From: Kiritimatiellia bacterium
GTDB taxonomy: Bacteria; Verrucomicrobiota; Kiritimatiellia; RFP12; UBA1067
NCBI GenBank assembly: GCA_024405255.1
Contig: JAKSOY010000233.1
Span: 1 to 6,994, forward strand
Reading direction: 5' to 3'
DNA: 6,994 nucleotides
The notes beneath the pieces are model-generated. The model was not told the DNA's origin. It saw only the letters and a list, made by a program, of their open reading frames with translations, and ran no database searches. The position numbers and the translations under genes were made by a program. Positions 1-5,719 of the stretch are shown here, piece by piece (positions within the stretch are counted from its first letter, which is position 1; the number at the start of each line of letters is the position of its first letter).

Positions 1-58
1 GGCCGGATGTACCGTGAGAGGGCGTCTGCTGACCCACAGTCATGCCTGAAGAGCCAAA

Positions 59-424
59 ATGGATTTTGGACATGGAAGTTTTAGTACTCTTAATTTCACG
101 GGTTGTTTAGGCATCACTGGTTGTGATCGTTTGGGAACCAGGCGATTTGACTTGTCGGTCGAAAATGGGGACTTGATTTTCACTCAGAAGGTGAATTTTG
201 TGCACCCGTTTGCCCATTTCCCTGGGGTGAAAGATGGTAATGCCCGCTTGGATCTCAACGATAACGAGCAGTTCACGGTGTCGAGAAACGTACTTGAACT
301 CAAGATGCGCATCCCGCTGGATCAGGTGGTGGAGCCGGGGAAGATGCCCGAGGTGCATATTATGAGCATTACGCAGAGGATTGAAGACCAAGAGCCGAAT
401 GTCTACACGCATCACAAGGGATGA
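59..424 (+). CDS. Hypothetical protein, possibly a 3' remnant
   Basis: I do not recognise this 121-residue reading frame. It has mixed, gene-like amino-acid composition with alternating hydrophobic and polar stretches suggestive of a beta-rich soluble domain, and no signal peptide or membrane segment. The ATG at 59 is preceded by a weak purine stretch (GAAGAG, 48-53, spacer 5), and a stop in the same frame lies at 47-49. A second ATG at 42 in another frame, also opening plausible codons, dies at a stop at 111-113. The true gene may therefore begin upstream of the window and be frameshifted near its present start, or this may be a short intact gene. The antisense frame at 107-415 is less gene-like. 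Nothing links it functionally to the downstream genes, from which it is separated by about 460 bp. The call as coding is moderate and the function unknown. Confidence 0.45.
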   Translation: MDFGHGSFSTLNFTGCLGITGCDRLGTRRFDLSVENGDLIFTQKVNFVHPFAHFPGVKDGNARLDLNDNEQFTVSRNVLELKMRIPLDQVVEPGKMPEVHIMSITQRIEDQEPNVYTHHKG

Positions 425-481
425 GGACTTTAGTTCGTCCGTTCAATATGGGGTGTATCTGAATTTTTCAGGGCGCATCTG

Positions 482-685
482 TTTTTTTCACCACCGAACA
501 CGCTGAAACCCGCTTCGCGGGACACGGAAGGCAGTTAGAAAAATCCTCCTTCGGATTCGATACTGGCAATCCTCCCAACTCGCAGGGATTTCGGGCGAGG
601 TGCCGATGAATGTGCGAAGCGTAGATTTCAAATCGCCTTCCGCGTCCGGCGGAGCCCCGCCCATTTTTTCACCAACACTGAAACC
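482..685 (+). repeat. Imperfect direct repeat pair, T6CACCA...CTGAAACC
   Basis: Two copies of a similar segment lie 181 bp apart. Each starts with the identical 11-mer TTTTTTCACCA (483-493 and 664-674) and ends with a near-identical AACAC(G)CTGAAACC (497-510 and 674-685). The first copy carries three extra bases between the blocks. The second copy sits just upstream of the strong -10 element of the chaperone gene. They could be the decayed ends of an inserted or duplicated element, or protein-binding sites. Confidence 0.4.
509..521 (+). other. Small GC hairpin
   Basis: CCCGC and GCGGG form a perfect 5-bp stem around a TTC loop, directly after the first copy of the T-tract repeat. No U-run follows, so it is not a typical intrinsic terminator. 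It may be part of a mobile or repeated intergenic element. Confidence 0.35.
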
Positions 686-716
686 TTCGGAGTTACATGT
701 TTTTTATACGAAAATG

Positions 717-725
717 TGGTATAAT
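717..725 (+). promoter_or_regulatory. Extended -10 promoter for the chaperone-effector pair
   Basis: TGGTATAAT is a perfect consensus -10 hexamer (TATAAT, 720-725) with the TGn extension of sigma70 promoters. The best -35-like hexamer, TTACAT at 693-698, is 21 bp upstream, which is too far for a standard spacer, so recognition probably relies on the extended -10. Transcription would begin near 732 and give a leader of about 150 nt. A weaker candidate -10, CATAAT at 822-827, lies closer to the gene. Confidence 0.6.
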
Positions 726-883
726 GGAAGCCGACGGATTGCGGCGGACATTCCCATGAACGTGTAACGGTTCGGTTCGGCACATTTTTTTGTGTGTCCT
801 GTAACCTTTTGGGCCTTCGTGCATAATACATGGTGTCTGACGCAGACAACGAATGCGAATGAGCGCGAAAAGGAGAACGAGAA

Positions 884-1360
884 GTGTACTTCAAGGAATT
901 GATTGACGCCCTTGCCGAGAAGGCGAATGTCATGGGCGGAATCGAACTCGACGACGAGAACCGTTGCTTCATGGAGTTCGACGACGTGGGTGTCATCATC
1001 CAGGGTGTTGACGAAACAAGTCAGGTCCTGCTGCTTTCCGCCATCGCCGAACCGCCGCCCGAGCGGCTGGAGGAACTTTACCGGGAGCTGCTGGTGGCCA
1101 ACCACCTTCTCAAGGAGACTTTTGGCGCAACGCTTTCGATCGATCCCGAAGACGGCTGGGTGTATCTCTGCAAGATCCTGCCCTATGCGGCGCTGGACGG
1201 GGATACGTTCGTCGCAGAACTCGGGAACTATGTGAATGCAGTCGCCAGCTGGCGTACTCGCATCAAGGACTTCCGGGCGTCAGACGCCACGAGTGGTCCG
1301 AAGATCAAGGAAGAAACAGTAGACGAACTGCAATCTCCCGACTCTTTTCTAAGGGTGTGA
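884..1360 (+). CDS. CesT/Tir-type type III secretion chaperone
   Basis: The 158-residue product is small, acidic and of the size and layout of CesT-family chaperones. These act as cytoplasmic dimers that hold an effector partly unfolded and hand it to the type III secretion ATPase. Visible order: N-terminal amphipathic helix (about 2-16), a beta segment with CFMEFDDVGVIIQG (28-41) running into strand LLLSAI (49-54), a turn at EPPPER, a long helix LEELYRELLVANHLLKETFG (62-81), strands at 82-98 with the family-like GWVYLCKILPY, and a final helix at about 108-130. Residues 131-158 look disordered. The start is GTG, supported by AGGAG at 871-875 with an 8-nt spacer. The following gene starts 47 bp after the stop and is the likely client. 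No secretion apparatus genes lie in the window. The family call rests on pattern and neighbourhood; the alternative is a YbjN-like fold, which is structurally related. Confidence 0.72.
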   Translation: MYFKELIDALAEKANVMGGIELDDENRCFMEFDDVGVIIQGVDETSQVLLLSAIAEPPPERLEELYRELLVANHLLKETFGATLSIDPEDGWVYLCKILPYAALDGDTFVAELGNYVNAVASWRTRIKDFRASDATSGPKIKEETVDELQSPDSFLRV

Positions 1361-1393
1361 GGTCGCAAACCGAAATCAAATTACAAACAAAAG

Positions 1394-1399
1394 AAAGGA
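1394..1399 (+). promoter_or_regulatory. Ribosome binding site that fixes the orphan gene start
   Basis: AAAGGA lies 8 nt before the ATG at 1408. A longer in-frame opening from a GTG at 1357, overlapping the chaperone stop, would add 17 polar, low-complexity residues and has no good ribosome binding site, so 1408 is preferred. Confidence 0.7.
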
Positions 1400-1407
1400 C
1401 GAAAATA

Positions 1408-2895
1408 ATGGAATACTTCGGTGATTCAGTGGTTATGGATTCTGTTGAGATAAATCTGCAAAACAATGTCCAGCCGGTCTTTGAATCGGTCAGGGAACTG
1501 AAAGATAAACTGATTCAAGTTGCGACGGTGGCCTACGGGAGCGGGGTGACCGAAGGTGCCAATGGCGGTGAAGGGCATATTGGCGTCGTGGGGGGGAAAG
1601 TCGTCAAGTTCAACACGAAAAAAGCTGAATACAGGAACGAGGCCTATAAACAGGCGGAACATTACGAAGCAATGCTTGAAAGCAGTTCAAAATTCCGTGA
1701 ACGTGTGCTGGAACTTGCCTCGTCGACTCTTCAAACGCACATGATGGGAGCGTTTGATGAATTGGGGGGACGGCGCGTTGAAGTTAAGAATGGGGAAGTG
1801 GACGAGAAAGTTGAAAAGCAACTCGATGATACGCACAAGGCAATTATTAACAAGAAAAATGCCGAGGAGGCGAAGGGGCGGGTGATGTTTACGCGCAAGG
1901 ACGCGGCGGAATGGGTGACTTTCATCTGCCGGTCGGTCAAAGCGTTCACGGGTATGGATATTGAGAACGAGGTTTGGGGCGCGGCGAAGAAACTGGCCAA
2001 GAAGGGTCATGGAGACACGCAGGCGCAGTTCGCCCAGGCGGTTGAGTTCCAGAGAAAAGTGACCAAAATGAAAACCGAGCGGAACATTGCGGGGAGGGTG
2101 GTTGCGGCGGCGACTGCGGCGGCAAAGAGCTCGGAGATTGTTGACGGGGTAGAGATGACCCCTCCGCGGGTCACGGGGTCTGCCGAAAGTGGAACACGTT
2201 GTTCGTTTGATGACTACAGTTCCGACCAAAAGTTTTTTTATGCAAAAAAAACAGCAAGTGCCGTGGATCACAGCGATGCCTTGCGCTATGACCGTTTGTA
2301 TCGTATTCACAATGCGATCTCGGCGATGGTCGACACGACGATCGAGAATCTGCCACAGAATTGTGGGGTCGAGGAATTGCTGTCGTACCGGATGCCTGCG
2401 GGGGCGCGCCGGAAGGCGAACAAGTTCGCCGCAGACGAATTCCTGCGTCGCATGGGGAAGTATGAGCGTAAGAACGTGTTGATTGAAGCGGGGAGAAAAG
2501 GTTTCAAGGGCATGTCGGAAAAGAACTACACGCACATCCTCACGAAGTTGCGCGACCACTTCTACGCCATTGCCAAAAAGACCGGGCCCATCGCCGCCGG
2601 AACCGATCCGCACAAGGATGTTCCGCAGGCGATCGCCCGCGAATTGTGCTGGCGGATTGTGCTTTTCCTGGATGAGCAGATCAGCCAGAGCGGCATGCGG
2701 ATTACGAATCGATATACCTGGGAGAAGAGTGCAAATAATCCAAATCAAGACATAAACCAAATTCCCCGGAACGAGTTGGATGCTTTTTGGAAGAAAAACC
2801 TGGCGCTGGACTTCAATCGGCCTTTGGGGGGACAGGATTATGAGGAGTATCATTTCTGGAATAACTCGTATCACAGTGGTGAGATAATTGTGTGA
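1408..2895 (+). CDS. Orphan protein, putative type III secretion effector
   Basis: This 495-residue protein matches no family I recognise. It directly follows the CesT-type chaperone gene, and effectors are very often encoded next to their dedicated chaperone, so a secreted effector is the leading inference. The N-terminus (about 1-40) is polar, with Ser/Asn/Gln and scattered hydrophobics as in secretion signals and chaperone-binding segments. A glycine-rich patch with GANGGEGHIGVVGGK (50-64) follows. Residues about 74-230 are strongly helical and charged (Glu/Lys/Gln). Residues 231-240 are alanine-rich, and 241-285 look like a linker. A second helical domain (about 286-430) contains YDRLYRIHNAIS and ELCWRIVLFLDEQIS, and the tail (460-495) is rich in Trp, Tyr and Asn. 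No transmembrane helix, signal peptide or Cys-His protease motif is obvious. Codon use is more AT-tolerant than in the nagB-ispH block, which may reflect acquisition. The long antisense frame over it (1687-2874) is a shadow. That it is coding is near certain; the effector role is inferred. Confidence 0.8.
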   Translation: MEYFGDSVVMDSVEINLQNNVQPVFESVRELKDKLIQVATVAYGSGVTEGANGGEGHIGVVGGKVVKFNTKKAEYRNEAYKQAEHYEAMLESSSKFRERVLELASSTLQTHMMGAFDELGGRRVEVKNGEVDEKVEKQLDDTHKAIINKKNAEEAKGRVMFTRKDAAEWVTFICRSVKAFTGMDIENEVWGAAKKLAKKGHGDTQAQFAQAVEFQRKVTKMKTERNIAGRVVAAATAAAKSSEIVDGVEMTPPRVTGSAESGTRCSFDDYSSDQKFFYAKKTASAVDHSDALRYDRLYRIHNAISAMVDTTIENLPQNCGVEELLSYRMPAGARRKANKFAADEFLRRMGKYERKNVLIEAGRKGFKGMSEKNYTHILTKLRDHFYAIAKKTGPIAAGTDPHKDVPQAIARELCWRIVLFLDEQISQSGMRITNRYTWEKSANNPNQDINQIPRNELDAFWKKNLALDFNRPLGGQDYEEYHFWNNSYHSGEIIV

Positions 2896-2933
2896 ATGGC
2901 CAACCGCGAGGCCTCAAAAGTCGAGTGTGAGAC

Positions 2934-3770
2934 ATGGACGTCCAAGCGTATCTTGATCGAATCGGCTGGCGCGGCGATGTGGCCCCGAGTGCGGCGAACC
3001 TCGCCGCACTCGTGCGGGCGCATCGCGTGTCGATCCCCTATGAGACGCTGGACCTTTGGCACGGGCGGCGCACGACGCTTGATCAGGACGCGCTCTTCGA
3101 CAAGCTGGTCACGCGGCGGCGGGGGGGCTACTGCTTCGAGCTGAACGGACTCTTCGCCGCGCTTCTGCGGGAACTCGGATACGAGGTGCGGGAGTATGCC
3201 GGGCGGTGGCTTCGGAACAATCCGACCCGGCCTGTGCCGCGGCGGTGTCATCGCATCGTGTGTGTGCGGACGGGGAATGAGGGACCGGCGCAGATCGCCG
3301 ACGCGGGCATCGGGCTGCCGTTCCTGTTCGCGCCGCTCGATGTCGTACTGGATCGGCCCCAGTTCCAGGATGGCCGGTTCTACCGGGTTGTTCGCGATGA
3401 ACGACTTGGCTTTGCCGTCGAGGTGGCGTGTGCCGACGGCACATGGCAGCGGTTGATGTCGTTCGACGCGGCACCGAGCGAACCGATCGACTTCGAGTAT
3501 CCGCACTGGTGGTGCCAGACGCATCCCGATAGCGTCTTCCTCCGCGGTTTTCGGGCGTTTCGCCTGACGGACGGTGGCGGTTGGAAGTCGATCGAGGGCG
3601 GCGTGCCGCAGAAGGGCGGTCCGTTTTCGGTCGCTCTCATCCGCCACAGCCCTGATGGCGTGGAACAGCGGACGTTGCTCCCGGACGACGTGTCGCTGAG
3701 GGGCGCACTCGTCGCCGAGTTCGGCATCGATTTTCCGGATTTTTCGATCGACGGAGAGCGGTTGACGTGA
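2934..3770 (+). CDS. nat: Arylamine N-acetyltransferase
   Basis: This enzyme transfers the acetyl group of acetyl-CoA to arylamines and arylhydrazines through a cysteine thioester, in the cytoplasm. The 278 residues match the usual 255-290 of bacterial NATs. The triad is complete: Cys67 in RRGGYCFELN, His106 in CHRIVCV and Asp123 in DAGIG (usually DVGFG). The PFENL-type motif appears as P35-Y-E-T-L. The remaining sequence, with FEYPHWWCQTHPDSVF and then QKGGPFSV, follows the family's third domain; the common motif there is N-Y-x-S-T-x-P-x-S-x-F, so the WWCQTHPDS version is a variant. ATG 2934 is the first start after an in-frame stop (2928-2930), but its ribosome binding site is weak. It lies 38 bp after the orphan gene and may be read from the same transcript. 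A long antisense frame covering 2871-4154 is an artefact of high GC. Natural substrates cannot be read from the sequence. Confidence 0.93.
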   Translation: MDVQAYLDRIGWRGDVAPSAANLAALVRAHRVSIPYETLDLWHGRRTTLDQDALFDKLVTRRRGGYCFELNGLFAALLRELGYEVREYAGRWLRNNPTRPVPRRCHRIVCVRTGNEGPAQIADAGIGLPFLFAPLDVVLDRPQFQDGRFYRVVRDERLGFAVEVACADGTWQRLMSFDAAPSEPIDFEYPHWWCQTHPDSVFLRGFRAFRLTDGGGWKSIEGGVPQKGGPFSVALIRHSPDGVEQRTLLPDDVSLRGALVAEFGIDFPDFSIDGERLT

Positions 3771-3869
3771 ACGAAAGCTTGCGAACTCGGAGAAATTATG
3801 CGCCAATAGCGTTTTTCTGCGCATCGCGGACTGTTTATTGGAATTGATGTAAACGAGGAGTTGGCGGAG
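3771..3869 (+). other. Intergenic segment with inverted repeat and RBS
   Basis: ATGCGC (3798-3803) and GCGCAT (3819-3824) form a 6-bp stem around a 15-nt T-containing loop. There is no trailing U-run, so a terminator role is doubtful. GAGGAG at 3855-3860, 9 nt before the ATG at 3870, is the surviving ribosome binding site of the broken esterase gene. Confidence 0.4.
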
Positions 3870-4293
3870 ATGACGATTGCGGTGATGTTGGCTGCGGTGC
3901 GCTTGGCGGCGCCGTTTACGGACGGTGCGGTCCTTCAGCGCGAGATGAAGGTGCCTGTTTGGGGCACGGCTGATGCCGGGGAGGAGATTCGCGTCTCCTT
4001 CGCGGGGCAGGAACGGAGGGCACATCCGCGATCCGAGGAGGTCCGTTGAATACGGTTTCGAGGTCGCGGGTGCGGACGGTCGGTGGGTGAAGGCCGAAAT
4101 CGGCAACTTCCAGAAAGTCCCTGACCGTTTTCTCGAATACCGCGGGCAGATCACGAACGAGGTGCTGGAGGTCTTTGCGCCGCAGGTGAAGGACCCGAAG
4201 GCGCTCCGCTATCTGCACGCGCATCCGTGGCGCGGCTATTTGGCAAACGAGGCGGGACTTCCCGTCGGGGCATTCCACATCGACGCCCGGTAA
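3870..4293 (+). pseudogene. Sialate O-acetylesterase, internally deleted
   Basis: Two pieces of one family are joined. The first, from ATG 3870 to about 4012, starts with a short hydrophobic leader and reads APFTDGAVLQREMKVPVWG then ADAGEEIRVSFAGQ. This is the characteristic N-terminus of sialate O-acetylesterases, which remove 9-O-acetyl groups from sialic acids on mucin glycans. It hits a stop at 4047-4049. The second, in the +1 frame from about 4020 to 4293, reads YGFEVAGADGRWVKAEI then VKDPKALRYLHAHPWRGYL and NEAGLPVGAFHID, the usual C-terminus. Full-length members have roughly 480-650 residues; about 135 remain. The SGNH catalytic core (GQSN Ser block and the Asp-x-x-His block) is missing, so the gene cannot be functional. 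The frame change and the missing middle indicate a single large deletion with its joint near 4012-4035, assuming assembly is correct. Confidence 0.82.
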
Positions 4294-4311
4294 CCGTCTC
4301 GCATTTCTTCC

Positions 4312-4340
4312 TTGCGGGGTGACGAGATTTGTGCGATAAT
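4312..4340 (+). promoter_or_regulatory. Sigma70-type promoter of the nagB operon
   Basis: TTGCGG (4312-4317) and GATAAT (4335-4340) are separated by exactly 17 bp, and a TGC extended -10 element (4332-4334) precedes the -10. The predicted start near 4347 gives a leader of about 60 nt before nagB. It begins only 18 bp after the stop of the broken esterase gene. Confidence 0.65.
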
Positions 4341-4352
4341 ACAAGAGTTTGC

Positions 4353-4386
4353 GTTTCGACTGTTTGTTCGAAACGGGTTTTCGAAA
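4353..4386 (+). promoter_or_regulatory. Inverted repeats in the nagB leader, possible operator
   Basis: GTTTCGA (4353-4359) pairs perfectly with TCGAAAC (4368-4374) across an 8-nt loop. A further palindrome TTTCGAAA follows at 4379-4386. The shared TTCGAAA core suggests either a repressor operator just downstream of the promoter or an RNA hairpin in the leader. Amino-sugar genes are commonly controlled by GntR- or ROK-family repressors, but which protein acts here cannot be read from the sequence. Confidence 0.4.
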
Positions 4387-4394
4387 TCAAAAAG

Positions 4395-4399
4395 AAGGA
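4395..4399 (+). promoter_or_regulatory. Ribosome binding site that fixes the nagB start
   Basis: AAGGA sits 8 nt before ATG 4408. The frame stays open upstream to 4312, but those codons cover the promoter and leader palindromes and resemble no NagB sequence. Confidence 0.7.
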
Positions 4400-4407
4400 A
4401 TGAGTTC

Positions 4408-5190
4408 ATGGAAATCGTGATCTGCAAGACGAAGGAAGAGGCGAGCCGCAAGGCGGCCGATCTCGTGGCGGCGTGTGTCAAGGCGAATCCGAAGTGCGTG
4501 CTCGGTCTCGCGACGGGTTCGACGCCGGTGGGGATGTACAAGTGCCTCATCGAGGACAACAAGGCGAAGAAGATCTCGTTCAAGACGGTGAAGAGCTGGA
4601 ACCTGGATGAATACTGGGGGCTTCCCGGCACGCATGACCAGAGCTACCGCTACTTCATGAACCAGAACCTCTTTGATTCGATCGACATCGATAAGAAGAA
4701 CACCCATGTGCTCAACGGTCTTGCGAAGGACTGGAAGAAGGAAGTGAAGGCCTACGAGGCCGCCATCAAGAAGGCCGGCGGCATCGACCTGCAGGTGCTC
4801 GGCATCGGGTCCGATGGCCACATCGCGTTCAACGAGCCCGGCAGCTCGCTCACGAGCCGCACGCGCATCGTGTTCCTCACGCCCCAGACGATCAAGGACA
4901 ACGCGCGCTTCTTCAAGAAGCAGTCCGACGTGCCCACGCAGGCGCTCTCGATGGGCGTCGGCTCGATCATGGAAGCGAAGCGCATCGTGCTGCTCGCGTT
5001 CGGCGAGAACAAGGCCGATGCGGTGAAGGGCATGGTCGAAGGCGGCGTTTCCCAGTATTGCACGGCGAGCGCCCTGCAGATGCACGAAGACGCCTGGGTG
5101 TTCTGCGACGAAGCCGCCGCGAAGAAGCTCAAGCTGCGCAAGTACTACGCATGGCGCGCGGAAGAGGCGCTCAAGGCGGAACTCGCCTAA
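4408..5190 (+). CDS. nagB: Glucosamine-6-phosphate deaminase
   Basis: NagB converts glucosamine 6-phosphate to fructose 6-phosphate and ammonia, feeding amino sugars from chitin, mucin or recycled cell wall into glycolysis. The 260 residues compare with 266 in E. coli. The phosphate-binding loop GLATGSTP is at 33-40. The catalytic Asp67 lies in NLDEYWGL, and Asp136, His138 and Glu143 in GIGSDGHIAFNEPGSS, all shifted by five from the E. coli residues 72, 141, 143 and 148. Arg167 (ARFF) and Lys202 (GENKA) match the residues binding the allosteric or active-site phosphate groups. The C-terminus has the family's LQMHEDAWVFCDEAA. It has its own promoter, and its stop overlaps the start of the next gene (TAATG), implying translational coupling. 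No nagA lies in the window. Confidence 0.96.
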   Translation: MEIVICKTKEEASRKAADLVAACVKANPKCVLGLATGSTPVGMYKCLIEDNKAKKISFKTVKSWNLDEYWGLPGTHDQSYRYFMNQNLFDSIDIDKKNTHVLNGLAKDWKKEVKAYEAAIKKAGGIDLQVLGIGSDGHIAFNEPGSSLTSRTRIVFLTPQTIKDNARFFKKQSDVPTQALSMGVGSIMEAKRIVLLAFGENKADAVKGMVEGGVSQYCTASALQMHEDAWVFCDEAAAKKLKLRKYYAWRAEEALKAELA

Positions 5191-5708
5191 TGACGGTTTC
5201 GGCCGTGTCGACGACGGAGGAAATCCTCGCGACGGTCGATGTCGCGCGACAGACGCTCACGGTGACGTGCAAAGGCACGCCCGTGCGCGTCTATCGTGTT
5301 TCTACGGCTCGTGCGGGCGTGGGGGCGGTGGAGGGAAGCGGTCGAACGCCGCCGGGACGCCATCGCATCGCGCGGCTTTTCGGGCACGGTGCCGAACCAG
5401 GGCAGGTCTTCGTGTCGCGCCGTGCGGTAAAGGGGATGGTCATTCCGCCTTCCGCCTGGCGTACGGGCGCGTCGAAGGACTACGTGCTGACGCGCATTCT
5501 GTGGCTCGCCGGACTCGAACCCGGCGTCAATGCGGGTCCGGGCATCGATAGTCAGGCGCGCTACATCTACATCCACGGTACGAACCAGGAGCAGCTGCTG
5601 GGCACGCCGGCTTCGCATGGGTGCATCCGTATGGCGAATGCCGACGTGATTGACTTTTTCAACTATGTTAAACGCCACCGTTCGATCGTGGTGGACATTC
5701 GGGCGTGA
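5190..5708 (+). CDS. Leaderless YkuD-domain L,D-carboxypeptidase/transpeptidase
   Basis: The 172-residue product is almost entirely a YkuD domain. The signature is HGTNQEQLLGTPASHGCIRM (129-148), with His129, His143, nucleophile Cys145 and Arg147. The N-terminal half shows VDVARQTLTV (16-25) and VSTARAGVGAVEGSGRTPPG (37-56), typical of a small subgroup of about 165 residues. There is no signal peptide or membrane anchor, so it should stay in the cytoplasm, unlike periplasmic cross-linking L,D-transpeptidases. Cytoplasmic members such as Acinetobacter ElsL/LdtK trim the terminal D-Ala from tetrapeptides during peptidoglycan recycling; I infer the same job here, supported by coupling to nagB. 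ATG 5190 overlaps the nagB stop by one base, with AAGGCGGA (5173-5180) inside nagB as ribosome binding site. A longer frame from 5058 is an overlap artefact. YkuD assignment is firm; the exact reaction is inferred. Confidence 0.88.
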   Translation: MTVSAVSTTEEILATVDVARQTLTVTCKGTPVRVYRVSTARAGVGAVEGSGRTPPGRHRIARLFGHGAEPGQVFVSRRAVKGMVIPPSAWRTGASKDYVLTRILWLAGLEPGVNAGPGIDSQARYIYIHGTNQEQLLGTPASHGCIRMANADVIDFFNYVKRHRSIVVDIRA

Positions 5709-5713
5709 GGAGG
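5708..5713 (+). promoter_or_regulatory. Ribosome binding site for ispH
   Basis: AGGAGG is a perfect Shine-Dalgarno match, overlapping the stop of the preceding gene and 6 nt before ATG 5720. It excludes the in-frame GTG at 5705, which would place the ribosome site inside the gene. Confidence 0.75.
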
Positions 5714-5719
5714 AGACGG

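Larger units (their letters stand above)
425..883. other. Non-coding spacer and leader before the chaperone gene
   Basis: No convincing gene is visible on either strand. The spacer contains a pair of related T-tract segments (482-510 and 664-685), a small GC hairpin (509-521), a very strong -10 element (720-725) and a roughly 150-nt leader before the GTG at 884. Part of the leader (about 768-810) has short complementary runs around a T7 tract (GGCACA...TGTGTC), which might fold weakly. I see no clear rho-independent terminator for the upstream frame. Confidence 0.6.

Noticed and set aside
1357..1407. GTG start at 1357 for the orphan gene
   Set aside because: It would add polar low-complexity residues without a ribosome site, whereas ATG 1408 has AAAGGA at proper distance.
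1687..2874. 395-residue antisense frame over the orphan gene
   Set aside because: It has no ribosome site, its composition is rich in Arg, Pro and His as expected for a complement of GC-biased coding DNA, and the forward gene has a good start and partner gene.
3798..3824. Intrinsic terminator after the acetyltransferase
   Set aside because: The stem is only 6 bp with a 15-nt loop, and the T-run is inside the loop instead of after the stem.
2871..4154. 427-residue antisense frame
   Set aside because: It lies opposite the clearly identified acetyltransferase and runs into the broken esterase. It has low-complexity Arg/Pro content and no family resemblance.
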